A DNA stretch of 64,000 nt from Davidsoniella eucalypti. Its lineage: Eukaryota > Ascomycota > Sordariomycetes > Microascales > Ceratocystidaceae. The notes beneath the pieces are model-generated. The model worked only from the letters and a program-made list of their open reading frames with translations, did no database searches and was not told where the DNA came from. Location: positions 388,849 to 452,848 of the forward strand of contig RMBW01000012.1 in the NCBI GenBank assembly GCA_004009845.1, given 5' to 3'. Shown here in pieces: positions 46,662 through 57,055 of this stretch. Position 1 is the stretch's first letter; each line of letters starts with the position of its first letter. Both the position numbers and the translations under genes were made by a program.

Positions 46662-48943
46662 TTACACCTTCCGCTTAATCAACCCTTTCCAGAAATCGAA
46701 ACTATTCTCATCACTCTGTAGACTCCAAATCTTTCCAGTGCCTCTACCATCATATCCCAACTCTTCTACCTTCAACAGGCCCCAATCTCTTGTGATACCA
46801 AGGACTCTAGCTTTGACGCCACCCTCAGCTTCCAACGTGACGTTTTGGCCTGCGTGCAGCCAATGGCGGTAATACCGTGCTTCTAGGTCTGGCGAAAAAC
46901 CTTCTCTGAGGAACTGATTGTAAACATCTTCAAACCGGGTAAGAATACGAGCTAGAAGTCGATCAACACGGTAGGCTTCTTGTCCCGGCTTCGTCAAGGC
47001 ATTAAGACTAGTCGTGGGGCGGGCATTATTGGTGTTAACACCGAGACCCATGACAATTTGATAAGCTCCGGCAAAGTAGGAGCAGGTGGCTAAGATACCA
47101 CCAATCTTGACATACTCAGGTCCACCATCTTCGCGGTTAGGGTTCAAGGCATCTATGTAGGGATAAAAAGGTTAACGAGTTGCGACCATCCATAGTCTAC
47201 GCTTCACAGGAATACGTACAGATATCATTGGGCCACTTGAGCTTGACAGGCATCTTCTCGTAGCCATCGCCATAGGACTGGATAGCTTCAACAGCAGCGA
47301 TAGCAGCAAGATAGGTGATGAAGACAACTGGCCGAGACATGGCCAAGTGTCCTGGGTGGTTGATTACGGTCGAGAAACTTAGACATCCAATGGGCGTGAC
47401 CCAAACATTAGAGCCGCGACCACGACCAGCAACTTGCACAGTTCCGGTCACTGTAAAACCGGAAGGCAACTTGGAGAGAAACTTTGGATTTCTATAGAGA
47501 ACGGTTAGTTGTCATATTATTGAAGTATGGTTAAGGGGGCTCATACTTGTCCATGATAGTATTAGTGCTAGTTAGAACTTCGCTATATACCAGCAGTGAA
47601 CCCCAGCTATCGGCACTACGTTCCTGTTCGCGATAGCGTGACAGGGCGGCGTAGTAAACGTTGTGGTGGAAGTATGGTGTTTCTTTGTTTCCTGGCCAGG
47701 AAGACTCGTACAAAACTAGAGACTTGATAACAGTGGAAAAGTCTGTAAAGTTAACAGCATCTGAAGATTGTATAGTCTTGTGTGAAGCCTTGGGGTCCTG
47801 TGAAACACCGGGAAGTAGTTCTGAATCCTTGGAGTCTGCGATATCCCAGAGAGAGTCTGCTTTCAGGATTTGGAATGTGTCCATATCATCCCTGATGAAA
47901 TCTCTATTATTCTCATCATGGCTGATTATGCTTTCCCAAGATTCGAAAAGCTTCGAAACATCATGGCGGTGGTTTTCTCCTGTTAGGTGTAGTGGCGTCA
48001 GCGAAGGAATGGGAAGTTCTTCTGGGCTGACTTCGATGCCTAGTTTTATTAGGAGACTCTTCAGCAAGGCCGTTCGCCCCGAGTCTGCGTCAGTTAGCTC
48101 TTGTATCAAGTCGCTGTAGCCTGCAACATCCCTTTGCGGGTGCAAGTTTACAGCAGCAAACCTAAACTTTGTTAGTGGACATTCCACGTTGGGAAATAGT
48201 AAAAGAACACTTACTCGGGGTGAGGGCCGGTTACAATTGCTGAGCCAAGGCCAACTTTGCAGAGGACGATAGCAGCCTTTTGAACGCCGCCATCTACATT
48301 GAGGTCTTCATCATAGCTAGCTAATACATCGAACTTGTACCCAGAATATCCCTTCGTCGGCGCAGGCACAAAGACACCGCCGCCATTGTAGTACGAAGAC
48401 ACATTCTCTGGGCAATTTTCCAGCCCATGCGTCTTCAACTTGACAACTCTAGCGCCCTTTTCGCTCTGATACTCGAATCCTTTGAACGCGCCTCCACGGC
48501 ATGTCCCGGAGAAGAAAGCCAACTCCCGGCTTCCGACGACCTCCAAAACGGGATTTCCCACTTCGAATTCGCAACGCTGACTACCGTAATATCCGCCAGC
48601 ACAAAAACCTAGATACGCACCACCTTTGCGTACGTAGTCGGAGATGAGGCAGTTTCCGGCACCATTAAGTACTTTGCAGTAGCCGAGATCGGCGCCGCCA
48701 GGCATCACCAGCAAAGCACATGTTGGGCCCCAAGGCTCTTTGAGCAGCGTGGCATCTGTGATGGGGATAACGGCATAGTTGTGAGATAGGAGACGACGCA
48801 GCGAATAGACGCAGTGCTTGACGGACTCAACAGTGGTTCCGTTGCCTAAAACAACAGTTAGGTGGCGGACTTGCAGTTTATTGTGCTGGGCAGAAGTTGG
48901 ACTCACCAGTGTACACCAGCACATTGAGTTTTCGACTCACCAT
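46662..48943 (-). CDS. BPL1: Biotin-protein ligase (holocarboxylase synthetase), 681 aa
   Basis: The start is ATG at 48943, with exons 48907-48943, 48215-48845, 47547-48161, 47220-47491 and 46662-47152. All four introns are 53-67 nt with GTGAGT/GTAAGT/GTATGA/GTACGT donors and rejoin in frame. The N-terminal 230 residues are the glutamine-amidotransferase-like BPL_N domain (VLVYTGNGTTVESVKHCVY, VMPGGADLGYC, GAYLGFCAGGYYGS). The catalytic domain begins near residue 415 (YSEVLTSTNTIMDK) with the biotinyl-AMP loop GRGRGSNVW (about 449) and KLKWPNDIY (about 512). The C-terminal domain GGVKARVLGITRDWGLLKVEEL ends the protein. It attaches biotin to pyruvate and acetyl-CoA carboxylases in the cytosol. 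Length and domain order match yeast Bpl1. It shares a 361-bp divergent promoter with the COA4-like gene. Confidence 0.95.
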
Positions 48944-49304
48944 GGCTGCTTTTCTTCTAGTTTACTTCAAACCTTGATTGTTTTGTTGCTGCTGGTCTGA
49001 AAAAGAATGCAAGTGTTCAAGATGGGGGATAGCTATCAGCTGAATAAACAGCGCCTTAAAGCTGTTGCCAATTACAGAAGGTACTAAACTTTGGTGGATA
49101 TCACATAATTCCGACGCTCACAAAAGTTGAGTGCCTTCTTTTTTCCCTCGTTTCCTTCCTTGTAAAATCCCCTGCACCAACAAATCCACTTACAACTAAC
49201 TAACTACCTTGCCGGGTTTTCCCAACACTTGTTTTTATCTGGTCTTGCCTCCAATGTCGAGTTCTGACTCTCGCTTTTAACGACTAAATATAAATTATTT
49301 CGAG
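48944..49304. promoter_or_regulatory. Divergent promoter between BPL1 and the COA4-like gene
   Basis: 361 bp between two start codons facing away from each other. It is CT-rich toward the COA4-like gene. No clear operator-like motif is seen. Confidence 0.6.
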
Positions 49305-49825
49305 ATGCGTTCAGAGCCTAGAAGAGAGAAGCCCGCTAAACAGGACGGTGCTACGGACAGTAACACCGAAGATGAGCCGGATGCGTGGTATGTAGAGAAG
49401 CAGAGTCAGCAGTACTTAACATGCAGATATTGACATTTGAATATGAAACCAGGGAAGAAAGAATCACCAAAACTGGGTGCTCAAGTACGTTCATAAGCCA
49501 ATAGCTCTCTTTTCCTCTCCCTTCCGGACTTTGCAGCGGGAGACACCGGTGACTACTAATCGTGGCTTGAAGGAATTAAGCTAACTAGAGACACAACCGG
49601 CAGATGAAAATATACAGCTTCAAGAGTGCTGGTACGAACATAAAGACTGGCGCAAATGTGCCGGCGAGGTGCGTTTTTACTCAATGATCATCATGATCTA
49701 CCACGCCATATTTGGTGTTCTCGGGGTTACAGCTCACTAACCCTATTTCTGTCTAGTTGTCGGAGTTCCAAAAGTGCTGGAAAAAGCATAACAACGACAT
49801 CCGGACATCAATGAAAGATGCTTGA
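49305..49825 (+). CDS. COA4: Twin-CX9C mitochondrial protein, COA4/CMC3-like, 82 aa in four exons
   Basis: Exons are 49305-49387, 49453-49484, 49604-49668 and 49757-49825. No single long frame exists; the gene appears only after splicing (GTATGT, GTACGT and GTGCGT donors). The product begins with a polar, disordered stretch (MRSEPRREKPAKQDGATDSN) and then has a CHCH domain with two helices, CSNENIQLQEC and CAGELSEFQKC, each an exact C-x9-C, joined by WYEHKDWRK. The sequence DAWEERITKTGC before the first Cys is typical of Coa4. Such proteins are imported and oxidised by Mia40 in the intermembrane space and support cytochrome c oxidase assembly. It lies 283 bp upstream of MGM101 on the same strand. 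Other small CHCH proteins are the alternative, but the flanking residues favour COA4. Confidence 0.88.
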
Positions 49826-50108
49826 ATATGTAGATACGAATCAAACTGCAGATTGTACAGTCATAATTTTACGATAAAAAGCATTTATGAAGCTTAGGTA
49901 TAACAGGTGCTTGTTGCTATGCTATCCAAGTGCTTAGTCACGTCGCCTTTTGTGCCCCACACTAAAATATTTTGAAATATTTATTCAAATTATTGTTTTG
50001 CCCGACAGGGAACATCGAGAACTAACTACCCCTCCATCAATCAGCAACAACAGCCCCGGGGTCTAATAAGAAGAACACAGCAAGAGCAACAGCATCGTCT
50101 TATTCACC

Positions 50109-50988
50109 ATGGCTTCTTTTCTATCGCTTCGTAGCACCATGCGCCCTATGGTGCACACCGTCCGTCGATCCGCTATCACGGCGGCGCGGCCATTGATCCC
50201 TTCCGCGCGCTTCCTCGGCAGCGTTGAAGCTCATGACGAGACCATCGAATCTAGCGAATCGTCCCCGGCCGGAAACATCACTAGCAACCAGACCACCACA
50301 ATCAGCGGCGCGCCCTCCTTCAGAACACCCGACTACGTTGACTGGAGCACATCATACTATGGCCTATCGATGGAGCCGTTCCCGAAGGAGATTGCGGAGA
50401 TCCTGACTCGCGCGGTCGACCCCAAGCTGGATGTAGAGATGAAGCCCGATGGCATTATCTATATGCCTGAGGTGCGCTACCGTAAGGTGCTCAACGAGGC
50501 CTTCGGTCCAGGTGGCTGGGGTCTAGTGCCCCGCGGTGATACTGTTGTGGGAGATAAGCTAGTGACGCGCGAGTATGCACTAATTGTCCACGGCCGGTAA
50601 GTACAACCCCCATCGTCTCTGTAACTTGCCATTGATATATGTCTATTATCCAACAACTTCAACCGAAATCAAAATATCGGTCTAAAACTAATTGCTTCCT
50701 CGTTTGCTTTCATACAATAGCTTCATTTCCCAGGCTCAAGGCGAGAACAACTTCTTCTCCGTAGACCAGATTCCCCGCGCCGTCGAAGGTTGCAAGTCCA
50801 ATGCTCTGATGCGTTGCTGCAAGGATCTCGGTGTAGCCTGGCAACTATGGGATCCCCAGTTCATCCGCCGCTTCCAGAATGTTCATGCCGAACAGGTTTG
50901 GGTCGAGCACGTCGTCAACAAGAAGAAGGCCCGTATCTGGATCAAGAAGGGCGACCCTATCCCTTACCCATACAAGAAATCTGTTTAA
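50109..50988 (+). CDS. MGM101: Mitochondrial genome maintenance protein MGM101, 251 aa
   Basis: Exons are 50109-50596 and 50721-50988. The 124-nt intron (GTAAGT...CAATAG) joins ALIVHGR to FISQAQGENNFF. The N-terminus (MASFLSLRSTMRPMVHTVRR and following) is Arg/Ser-rich without acidic residues, a mitochondrial targeting signal. After a short disordered linker, the conserved core begins at DWSTSYYGLSMEPFPKEIAE and continues through PDGIIYMPEVRYRKVLNEAF, GGWGLVPRGDT and SNALMRCCKDLGVAWQLWDP to the basic end WIKKGDPIPYPYKKSV. Mgm101 is a Rad52-type single-strand DNA-annealing protein of mitochondrial nucleoids, needed for mtDNA repair and maintenance. Length and motif order match the family. It converges on the DP1-like gene. 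Confidence 0.95.
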
Positions 50989-51637
50989 ACTTGCCCAATC
51001 TCGGAATTGAGGTGGCACTAGGTAAAATAGGCTACGTTCCTTACCGGAACTATAATGTGGAATAATGCGTCGGTGGTAGTTAGTTCACATATGCTTGAAA
51101 TATAGCAAAATCATACGGCACATTAGGAGGAAGTGCGTATAGCCACCCGGTGTACGATGGCAGTTTTATCTCGACACAGCTACGGATTACGGTGGCTTTT
51201 GGAATAGAAGCGATTCAAAATCCGGATCGCCGTGTCGTTATTATCATTCAATTTTCACGTTCTTGTTCCCTATCTCTTCTCTCTTTGAAATATAACTGTT
51301 TAACGATATCTTCTTAAGTTGATACTTCTCACAGGCCTGCTCTGTGTTCAATACTAACTAGTAAATAATTAAACTAAACATGAAGGATAAAGCTATGGAT
51401 GTTTATAAAAGATAATAATGCATAAATGAGTGACTAAATTATATTTGACTCGAGCCACGCACCAATCAATTTTGGCTGAAAATAGTAAAGTAGGTAGCAG
51501 AAGATCTAGCATGCGTTAAATGTTCAAGATCAAAGCCCGTGACACGAAATTAATGCAAGGTTACTGAGCTAGTGCTTTTTTTGGAAGGGGATGTTTGTTT
51601 TATCTTGGCGTTGTATCGGCGTCTTGTTAGCGCCTAT
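50989..51637. other. Convergent 3' flank
   Basis: 649 bp between the stops of MGM101 and the DP1-like gene. AT-rich; no gene is seen. Confidence 0.6.
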
Positions 51638-53059
51638 TCACCGTTCGGCGCCTGAACTCTTAGCCCCGCTGCTTTCATCACCAGCGCCCCAACCCCAAGG
51701 AACCCAGTTGCCGGCTACGTTGGTGCGCTTGCGCATACCTCTCTCATCTCCGCTCTCGGCATCTATCTTGACAAAATCGGTCTCGCTGCGAGTCTTACTC
51801 AGGCCACTGCTGGGCCGGTCCGAGTCGTCGTTGAATTCCGAGCCGGGCGTACGGGTTCCATCACGAGGGCTCTGGGTCTGGAGCTGGAGTGCCTCCTTGT
51901 CCAAGGCACCCAGTACGATGTTAAGACGCTCGCGCTGCGCAGCAATGAAGGTCATCTTTTCATGGGCATCCCGGAGAGTAGGCGGGATCAGTGTTCCAGA
52001 TGACGTCATCGATGAAATGGAGTCTTCCGGATTCTGGGTGCTACCTCCAACAGTCGAAGTGGCGGCAGAAACAGCAGATGCTAGCAAGTTATAGAAGTCA
52101 CCAGCACTGGTTCCAGTGCCCCCGGTAGAACCAGAAGGCGCAGAGCTGCTGCCTCGAGAAGCAGGAATGCTGAAGCGGGATAGGAGCATCTGCGTGTATG
52201 TCTGAGCATTCGAAGCCGACCGCGCTGCAGGCGGAGGAGGAGCATCAGGCCCGCTGGGAGGAAGGTTCATGTAGTTTACTCTGGCATATTCAATGGCTTT
52301 CTTGAGATAATCTAGGCCAACAGTGACGGCAGTCTCATGTAGGTTGACAATAAATTCCTCGATATGAGATTCGTTCTCCTGTAGGTAGGGCTCGATATAG
52401 GTCTCGTATATGGTGCGGGCGCCCTGCGTCTGGGGCGACATCAAGTACAGGATGAAGGCAAGACGGAAGTAGCCGTAGAAAGGGACCCTATCACGAGCAA
52501 AGAGAATGAGAGTCAACATCTAGAGATATCCACACAAAGCAACACCATAGCTGCAGCTCGTAGCTGAGCTAAAGATGATACGTACCACATGAAGAACCAA
52601 TAGGTCCAATATTCAACTAGCATCATACATCCAAACACTACCCAATACATCAGCCACGGCGTCAAAGCGGCCGGGTCTGAAGTTTTTAGGGCCTTGTAAG
52701 ATGCATAAAGCGGGAAGAGGAATGACGCAATGCTCCTATAAGTCGGTTGGATGATGGGTTAGTCTACTGGAAGATCGAGACCTCCACCACCAGATCATAT
52801 AGCATAAGATGGTCTACTTGCTGCTGATGTTGTCATGAGCGGCAAGGCTAGACCGACTAGGATGGAGTTGTGCAGAAATTATATGAAATATAATATCTGT
52901 GTGCCATGTGTGTATGCATATGCAGGTAGTCGGGCAGGCAGGGCACACAAAACCAGCCCAAATCCCCAAATCAGGGCTTATAGCAATAGCAAAGACGAGT
53001 GTAACTAGCACAATAGTAGAGTGTACTTACGAGAGCAGGTTTGCGAAGAAGTCGAACAT
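51638..53059 (-). CDS. TB2/DP1/HVA22 (Yop1/REEP) family membrane protein with long disordered tail, 342 aa
   Basis: The start is ATG at 53059, with exons 53031-53059, 52586-52735 and 51638-52487. The large first intron is 295 nt, the second 98 nt. The joins give MFDFFANLLS/SIASFLFPLYASYKALKTSD and WTYWFFMW/VPFYGYFRLAFILYLM. The N-terminal 110 residues hold the DP1/HVA22 hydrophobic hairpins (FLFPLYASYKAL, PWLMYWVVFGCMMLVEYWTYW, FYGYFRLAFILYL) and the amphipathic segment after SPQTQGARTIYETYIEPYL. Family members shape tubular ER. Yeast Yop1 is about 180 residues. This protein carries about 200 extra residues, mostly Ser/Thr/Gly/Pro-rich, with one predicted helix (REKMTFIAAQRERLNIVLGA type). 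Such extended forms occur in filamentous fungi. The tail may host phosphorylation or binding sites; that is inference. Confidence 0.9.
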
Positions 53060-54309
53060 GGCCGATTAGGATATCTGGTGGCTGATGCGCCGTGCCAGAT
53101 GTGATGGAAAGTTTATCAGGTGGCTCGGGAGGTGTAGGCGAGAGAACAAGTCTGGTTCTGCCGTGATGGCAAGTTTGAAGATGAGGTGTAGATAAATAGA
53201 ATTATGGTGTAGGGCTCTTGCAGGAGAATTGTCAGGCTCGGGCGGTAAGGTAAGAAAACAAATGAGTAGGCTGGTCTGGCCAGCTACTATTGGTGTTGAT
53301 GCTTGATGCTGGTTAGTCAGTTAGACGATATGGCTTGGTCGATCCGTGATCTTGGTCCGGAAGGGATGCGGAAAAGCGAAGATGAAGATGAAGCAGAAAA
53401 AAAAAGAGAGAGGCGAAGAAAGACAAGAAATGATTTCGGGATCGGGAGGGTACTGTGGATGGAGGAAGGAAATTGAAGATAACAAAGAAAGAGGAAAAAG
53501 AAAAAGAAAAATACAATGAAAGGGAAAAAAAACAAGGTCCAAAAAGCAGCAACCACGGAAATAGAAAGAGACTTTGGATTGTGTTCGCACCTACTTTAGT
53601 ATAGCGATTATCTTGTAGTTCGGCTGGTTTTGTTTACGCAAGAGAGAAGAAGAGACAAAAAATGGGTTATTATCACGGAATTTCTGATGTTGATAGGCAA
53701 TACAGGTCTGGTTTATTTCATAATAGGCAAGTTTCGGAGGCAGAAACATTGCGTGGCAGAACCAAAATATTGAAGAAGCGAAACAAAACAAAGTGAGGGG
53801 CACCGAAGACGATGCTCATCTAGTTGTAGCCATGCTGTGTTAAGTGTGATTCGTTATCAGAGCCTGATCTTCTGTAAGCTACTCTACTAGACGCATACTA
53901 TCGAAGCGTAGCTAGCTAACTTGACTGCCTGCCCATTTGACCCTATCGGGAAACTGGCAGGGAGCTACAGGCTGCGATAAGTCACGCTCCAGTGGGTCAG
54001 GTGCCGCTAAAGCTCCCTAGGGCCCTGTTCTAAGATATGGGGTAGAAGAACAAGAAGAAGAGGGTTCTAAGCTTGAGATTGCCAAAGTCCCCTCATGTTC
54101 CAAGGATTCAGAAGGACTTGTTTGTTTAGCGTTAGATGCAAGCAATACTCTTGAGCTAACCAACGAAATACAATAATAGGTCATAAGCAATTTCTCGAGC
54201 TTATGGCTTATGGTCGGTCTACTAACTACATATAGCCATAAAAAAGAACTATCGCAAAGTTTGATTATGACATCAGAACCTGACAAGGGGGGGTAGGACG
54301 GATCATACC
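53060..54309. other. Upstream region of the DP1-like gene
   Basis: Strongly CT-rich on the minus strand (53320-53600 is a long purine-rich block on the plus strand), a typical leader or promoter polypyrimidine region. Frames over it are low-complexity hydrophobic translations, not genes. Confidence 0.55.
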
Positions 54310-54810
54310 CTAGGGCAGGTTTATAACCCTAGGCGTGTTACCTGAATGCAAGAAGTTATTGAAATCCTCAAATTCGAATATCCGGTTGGACCGAAGCAAA
54401 GTATAGAAGAAACAAGAAGAGCAAAAACCCAGATACAGCTGTAAAAACATCAAAAGAAAACAAAAAACAATCAAAACATCATCCATAGTTCCGCCCTGGG
54501 AGAACACTATCGGGGTACGACTGTTCACCAGCTTCCAGAGGCATCTGCTAATCTTATTGTTGTAAATCTTGTTTAGAATGGCAGCTGCTTCCCTTGAGGA
54601 GTGTTCCCCGTGAAGCATGATGAGTGTCAGGCCGTAAAGCTTGCGCAATACAACCTCCTCGAATCCCCAATCGGCTCGTCGGCCGGAGTCTTCTTCATTG
54701 TGCCGGAAGTGGGGTTCCAGGTCGCACAGGATTCCTGACTGGCGGAGAGCCTTGGTGGAAGCAGTTTCGCGCCATATCGTGGAGGCGGTGAATTGACTGG
54801 GCGCGGGGTC
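54310..54810 (-). pseudogene. Unidentified coding relic fused to a deleted tRNA-Lys copy
   Basis: On the minus strand a frame is open from 54810 to 54310. The first ~110 codons read as real protein: STIWRETASTKALRQSGILC, EEDSGRRADWGFEEVVLRKL, then LIMLHGEHSSREAAAILNKI and NNKISRCLWKLVNSRTPIVF. The SSREAAAILNKIYNNKIS part looks like a helix-turn-helix and could come from a transposase or regulator. The last ~55 codons cover the ~80-bp segment shared with 41.6 kb and are probably not coding. There is no proper start: the frame begins inside tRNA-Lys sequence. I do not recognise the family. Confidence 0.45.
54402..54487 (-). repeat. Copy 2 of the ~80-bp segment shared with 41558-41640
   Basis: See 41558-41640. 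The two copies are in opposite orientation in the window, each on the 3' side of a tRNA-Lys sequence. Confidence 0.8.
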
Positions 54811-54839
54811 TTACGCTCTACCGATTGAGCTAACCGGGC
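54798..54839 (-). pseudogene. tRNA-Lys pseudogene with internal deletion
   Basis: The minus strand from 54839 reads the 5' half of tRNA-Lys perfectly (GCCCGGTTAGCTCAATCGG then TAGAGCGTAAGAC) and jumps straight to CCCCGC-GCCC, matching the end of the T arm and acceptor. About 39-40 bases (anticodon, intron, variable loop and half the T arm) are missing. The deletion borders share GAC in the intact gene (GTAAGAC and TTCGAC), suggesting microhomology-mediated loss. It cannot make a tRNA. Confidence 0.85.
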
Positions 54840-54897
54840 GAGGTTTGCTTGTGTTGGTTGAGCATCGAGATAATCTGTGAAGGAACGGCCCGGGGTT
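54840..54897 (-). repeat. Duplicated 5' flank of tRNA-Lys
   Basis: The reverse strand matches 40978-41031 at most positions (for example TTCCTTCACAGATT and the following TCTCGAYGCTCAAC), so the duplication included at least 55 bp upstream of the tRNA. Confidence 0.8.
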
Positions 54898-57055
54898 TGC
54901 CGTGCTCCGTGACGAGAGCCGGATACCGCCCGGCTTAACCATTTTTAACTCTTTACTGCACACTGAAATACTGGATGATAAGGTTCGGAGCTCTGTAGAC
55001 ATACAATAGGGCTGCGTTGGACATAAAGGTCTCCTGGCCCTGATGCCGGACCCTAAAAAGCCATGAAAGACGCTTAAAGCTACTTGCTGACAGCCTAAGA
55101 TTTGACTAGAAGATGGCGTTAACTGGCCGCCCCCGCCGGCAGTTTGTGTTCGTAGCGTTGTGAGATAGCAGTATGTTGGAGATAAAATCAAATTGTGAGC
55201 TATCGGGAGCACATGTGAGCGGAGGACGATGTCTGTCCGGTGGCCGATCCGGTTTCTTGTAACCTTGACGAGCCAGGTATACGTTAGATACACAAATTGT
55301 GAAGTCAAGGCCAAAGTCATGCTTTCATTATAACCAGCAAGGTTGATTTTCACCGCCCAGATACTGTGAGCCGTATCTAAGAGACGTAAATGCCACTGTG
55401 ATAAGGCCGGAAGTCAGGAATCCCGATCAGACTCGATCTTGGGAACAAAGGAAGTCGGTGTTAGAAAGCTTGGATTCCCCCACTATCGGAGATCTCTAAA
55501 AGCTAGAAAATGACCTTGATGGTTCAAGTCTATAAGTATACTTATCGCCGTCATACTTATCAAGTCGGGGGGTTGTGTGACCAGGCAGCAACAACAAAGC
55601 ATAAAAAGCGCCAAGTCAAGAAAATGGCTGAAAAAGAAATGAGATACGTCACGTGCGTAATGTACGCTGTTCTCTGCGGCCTCTCGGCATCTAGTCTTTG
55701 GATACGAAATGGCACCGCAATTCGTCATAGCCTTCGACCCCGCATCTTGTTTTCGCTTTAGCTGGGCTTACGAGGAGGAATCTGGCCCGAGGTAAACCCT
55801 ATCGTCTAGTAGAGCGAAGCGCGTTGGTCTCTGGTTTCTTAGTTGTGTCTTGTCTAGTTTAGCGACGTGCCTCTCAGCTCAGGCGGCCTTGGTTTCTGTG
55901 ACGAGGTAGGCCAGAACAGTAGACAGGAGACGCAAAGCAAGAGCCCATTGTGCCTGGAGTGCGTAGGGGGGGGGGGGGGGGGGTATCAGAGATCGACAAA
56001 GATGGCACGATGGGGTGTGGATAGGCGTGTCCTATCTGTCTCTACCTCCTTTGTTTTATCTCTCTTTAGATGAAGAAAACAAAAGCCTTATGCAGAGTTA
56101 CATACGGTTATCGGCTAGTTTGCCGGTTCCCACACGAGGAAATATTGCTGCCCAGCCGGACCATGTTTAGGCTACTACAGTCGTTATGTGCTGTGCTGAG
56201 CCGAACGAGAGTCGAGACAGCTTGGCTAGACGTGCGTCTTCACGCCAGAAATCCCTCGGTAGCAGCGTAGATAGAAAGCATGACAATACCCCCCCCAAGA
56301 ACAAATGTATAGATACTACCAGGCTAAATTCCAACTTGCATGGTGGCGAAGCGGCAGAGTGTTTTCAGTATACACCAGAAGAAGACGGGACAAGTCTGTA
56401 CATATGACGTGGGTTTTTGGACTATGCGGTGTCTTCGTCGGACGTTGGTGTATAGCGGATGACTCCTTGGCTGAAAGCTGACGTTGGAGCTGGCCTTTGA
56501 GCCGTTGGCTGGCAATGATCCGGGAGATATCAAGCTGACCAGAAACGTATCATCAGGCCGTGAATGTGTAGTTTTTGTTTCTCAAGGACACAGTGTTTCT
56601 ATGCAATGGAGGCGTCTAGGCCACAGCAAAGCCTCGGTATGCTGAAATTACAAAGTAGCGAGTCAATTGTTCGTCATGGTCACATGGATTTTCTCGGTCT
56701 GGTTTGATAACTGATTATGTCTGATTCTCTCTCTCATTGGTCATAACTCGTGAACTTCGTCATGTGATACATGGACACATATTCTATCCCTCCTCGGCTG
56801 TCTAGATAAGACGTCCATTGCCAGTTATGTGTACGCATAAGGCGCATATCGGGCTTACCCCCCCCCCTAGTCTATAATTATGCGTAGTTCAAGCGCCAAA
56901 AAAGCACATGATGAATAGCTTGGCTAAGTCTGGTGTACCCAACAAAACGGTGGGCCTTGAACCGAAACTACAGGACACGGCCTGGCATGAGCCGTTGTGC
57001 TGAGTTGGGTTAGACCAGCATTGTCCAAGCCTCATGGTGCACAAGTGGCAGCCTC
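54898..57055. other. Intergenic stretch with homopolymer tracts
   Basis: No supported gene. It contains an 18-G run, an 8-C run (about 56290) and a 10-C run (about 56858-56867). Short frames such as 54811-55353 (minus) overlap the tRNA flank and show no coding character. Confidence 0.5.
55966..55983 (+). repeat. Poly-G tract, 18 nt
   Basis: Uninterrupted run of 18 G, capable of G-quadruplex formation; its length is prone to error or slippage. Confidence 0.9.

Noticed and set aside
53313..53590. Three overlapping minus-strand frames of Phe/Ser-rich hydrophobic sequence
   Set aside because: Translations of one polypyrimidine block in the leader of the DP1-like gene; all three frames are open for the same compositional reason.
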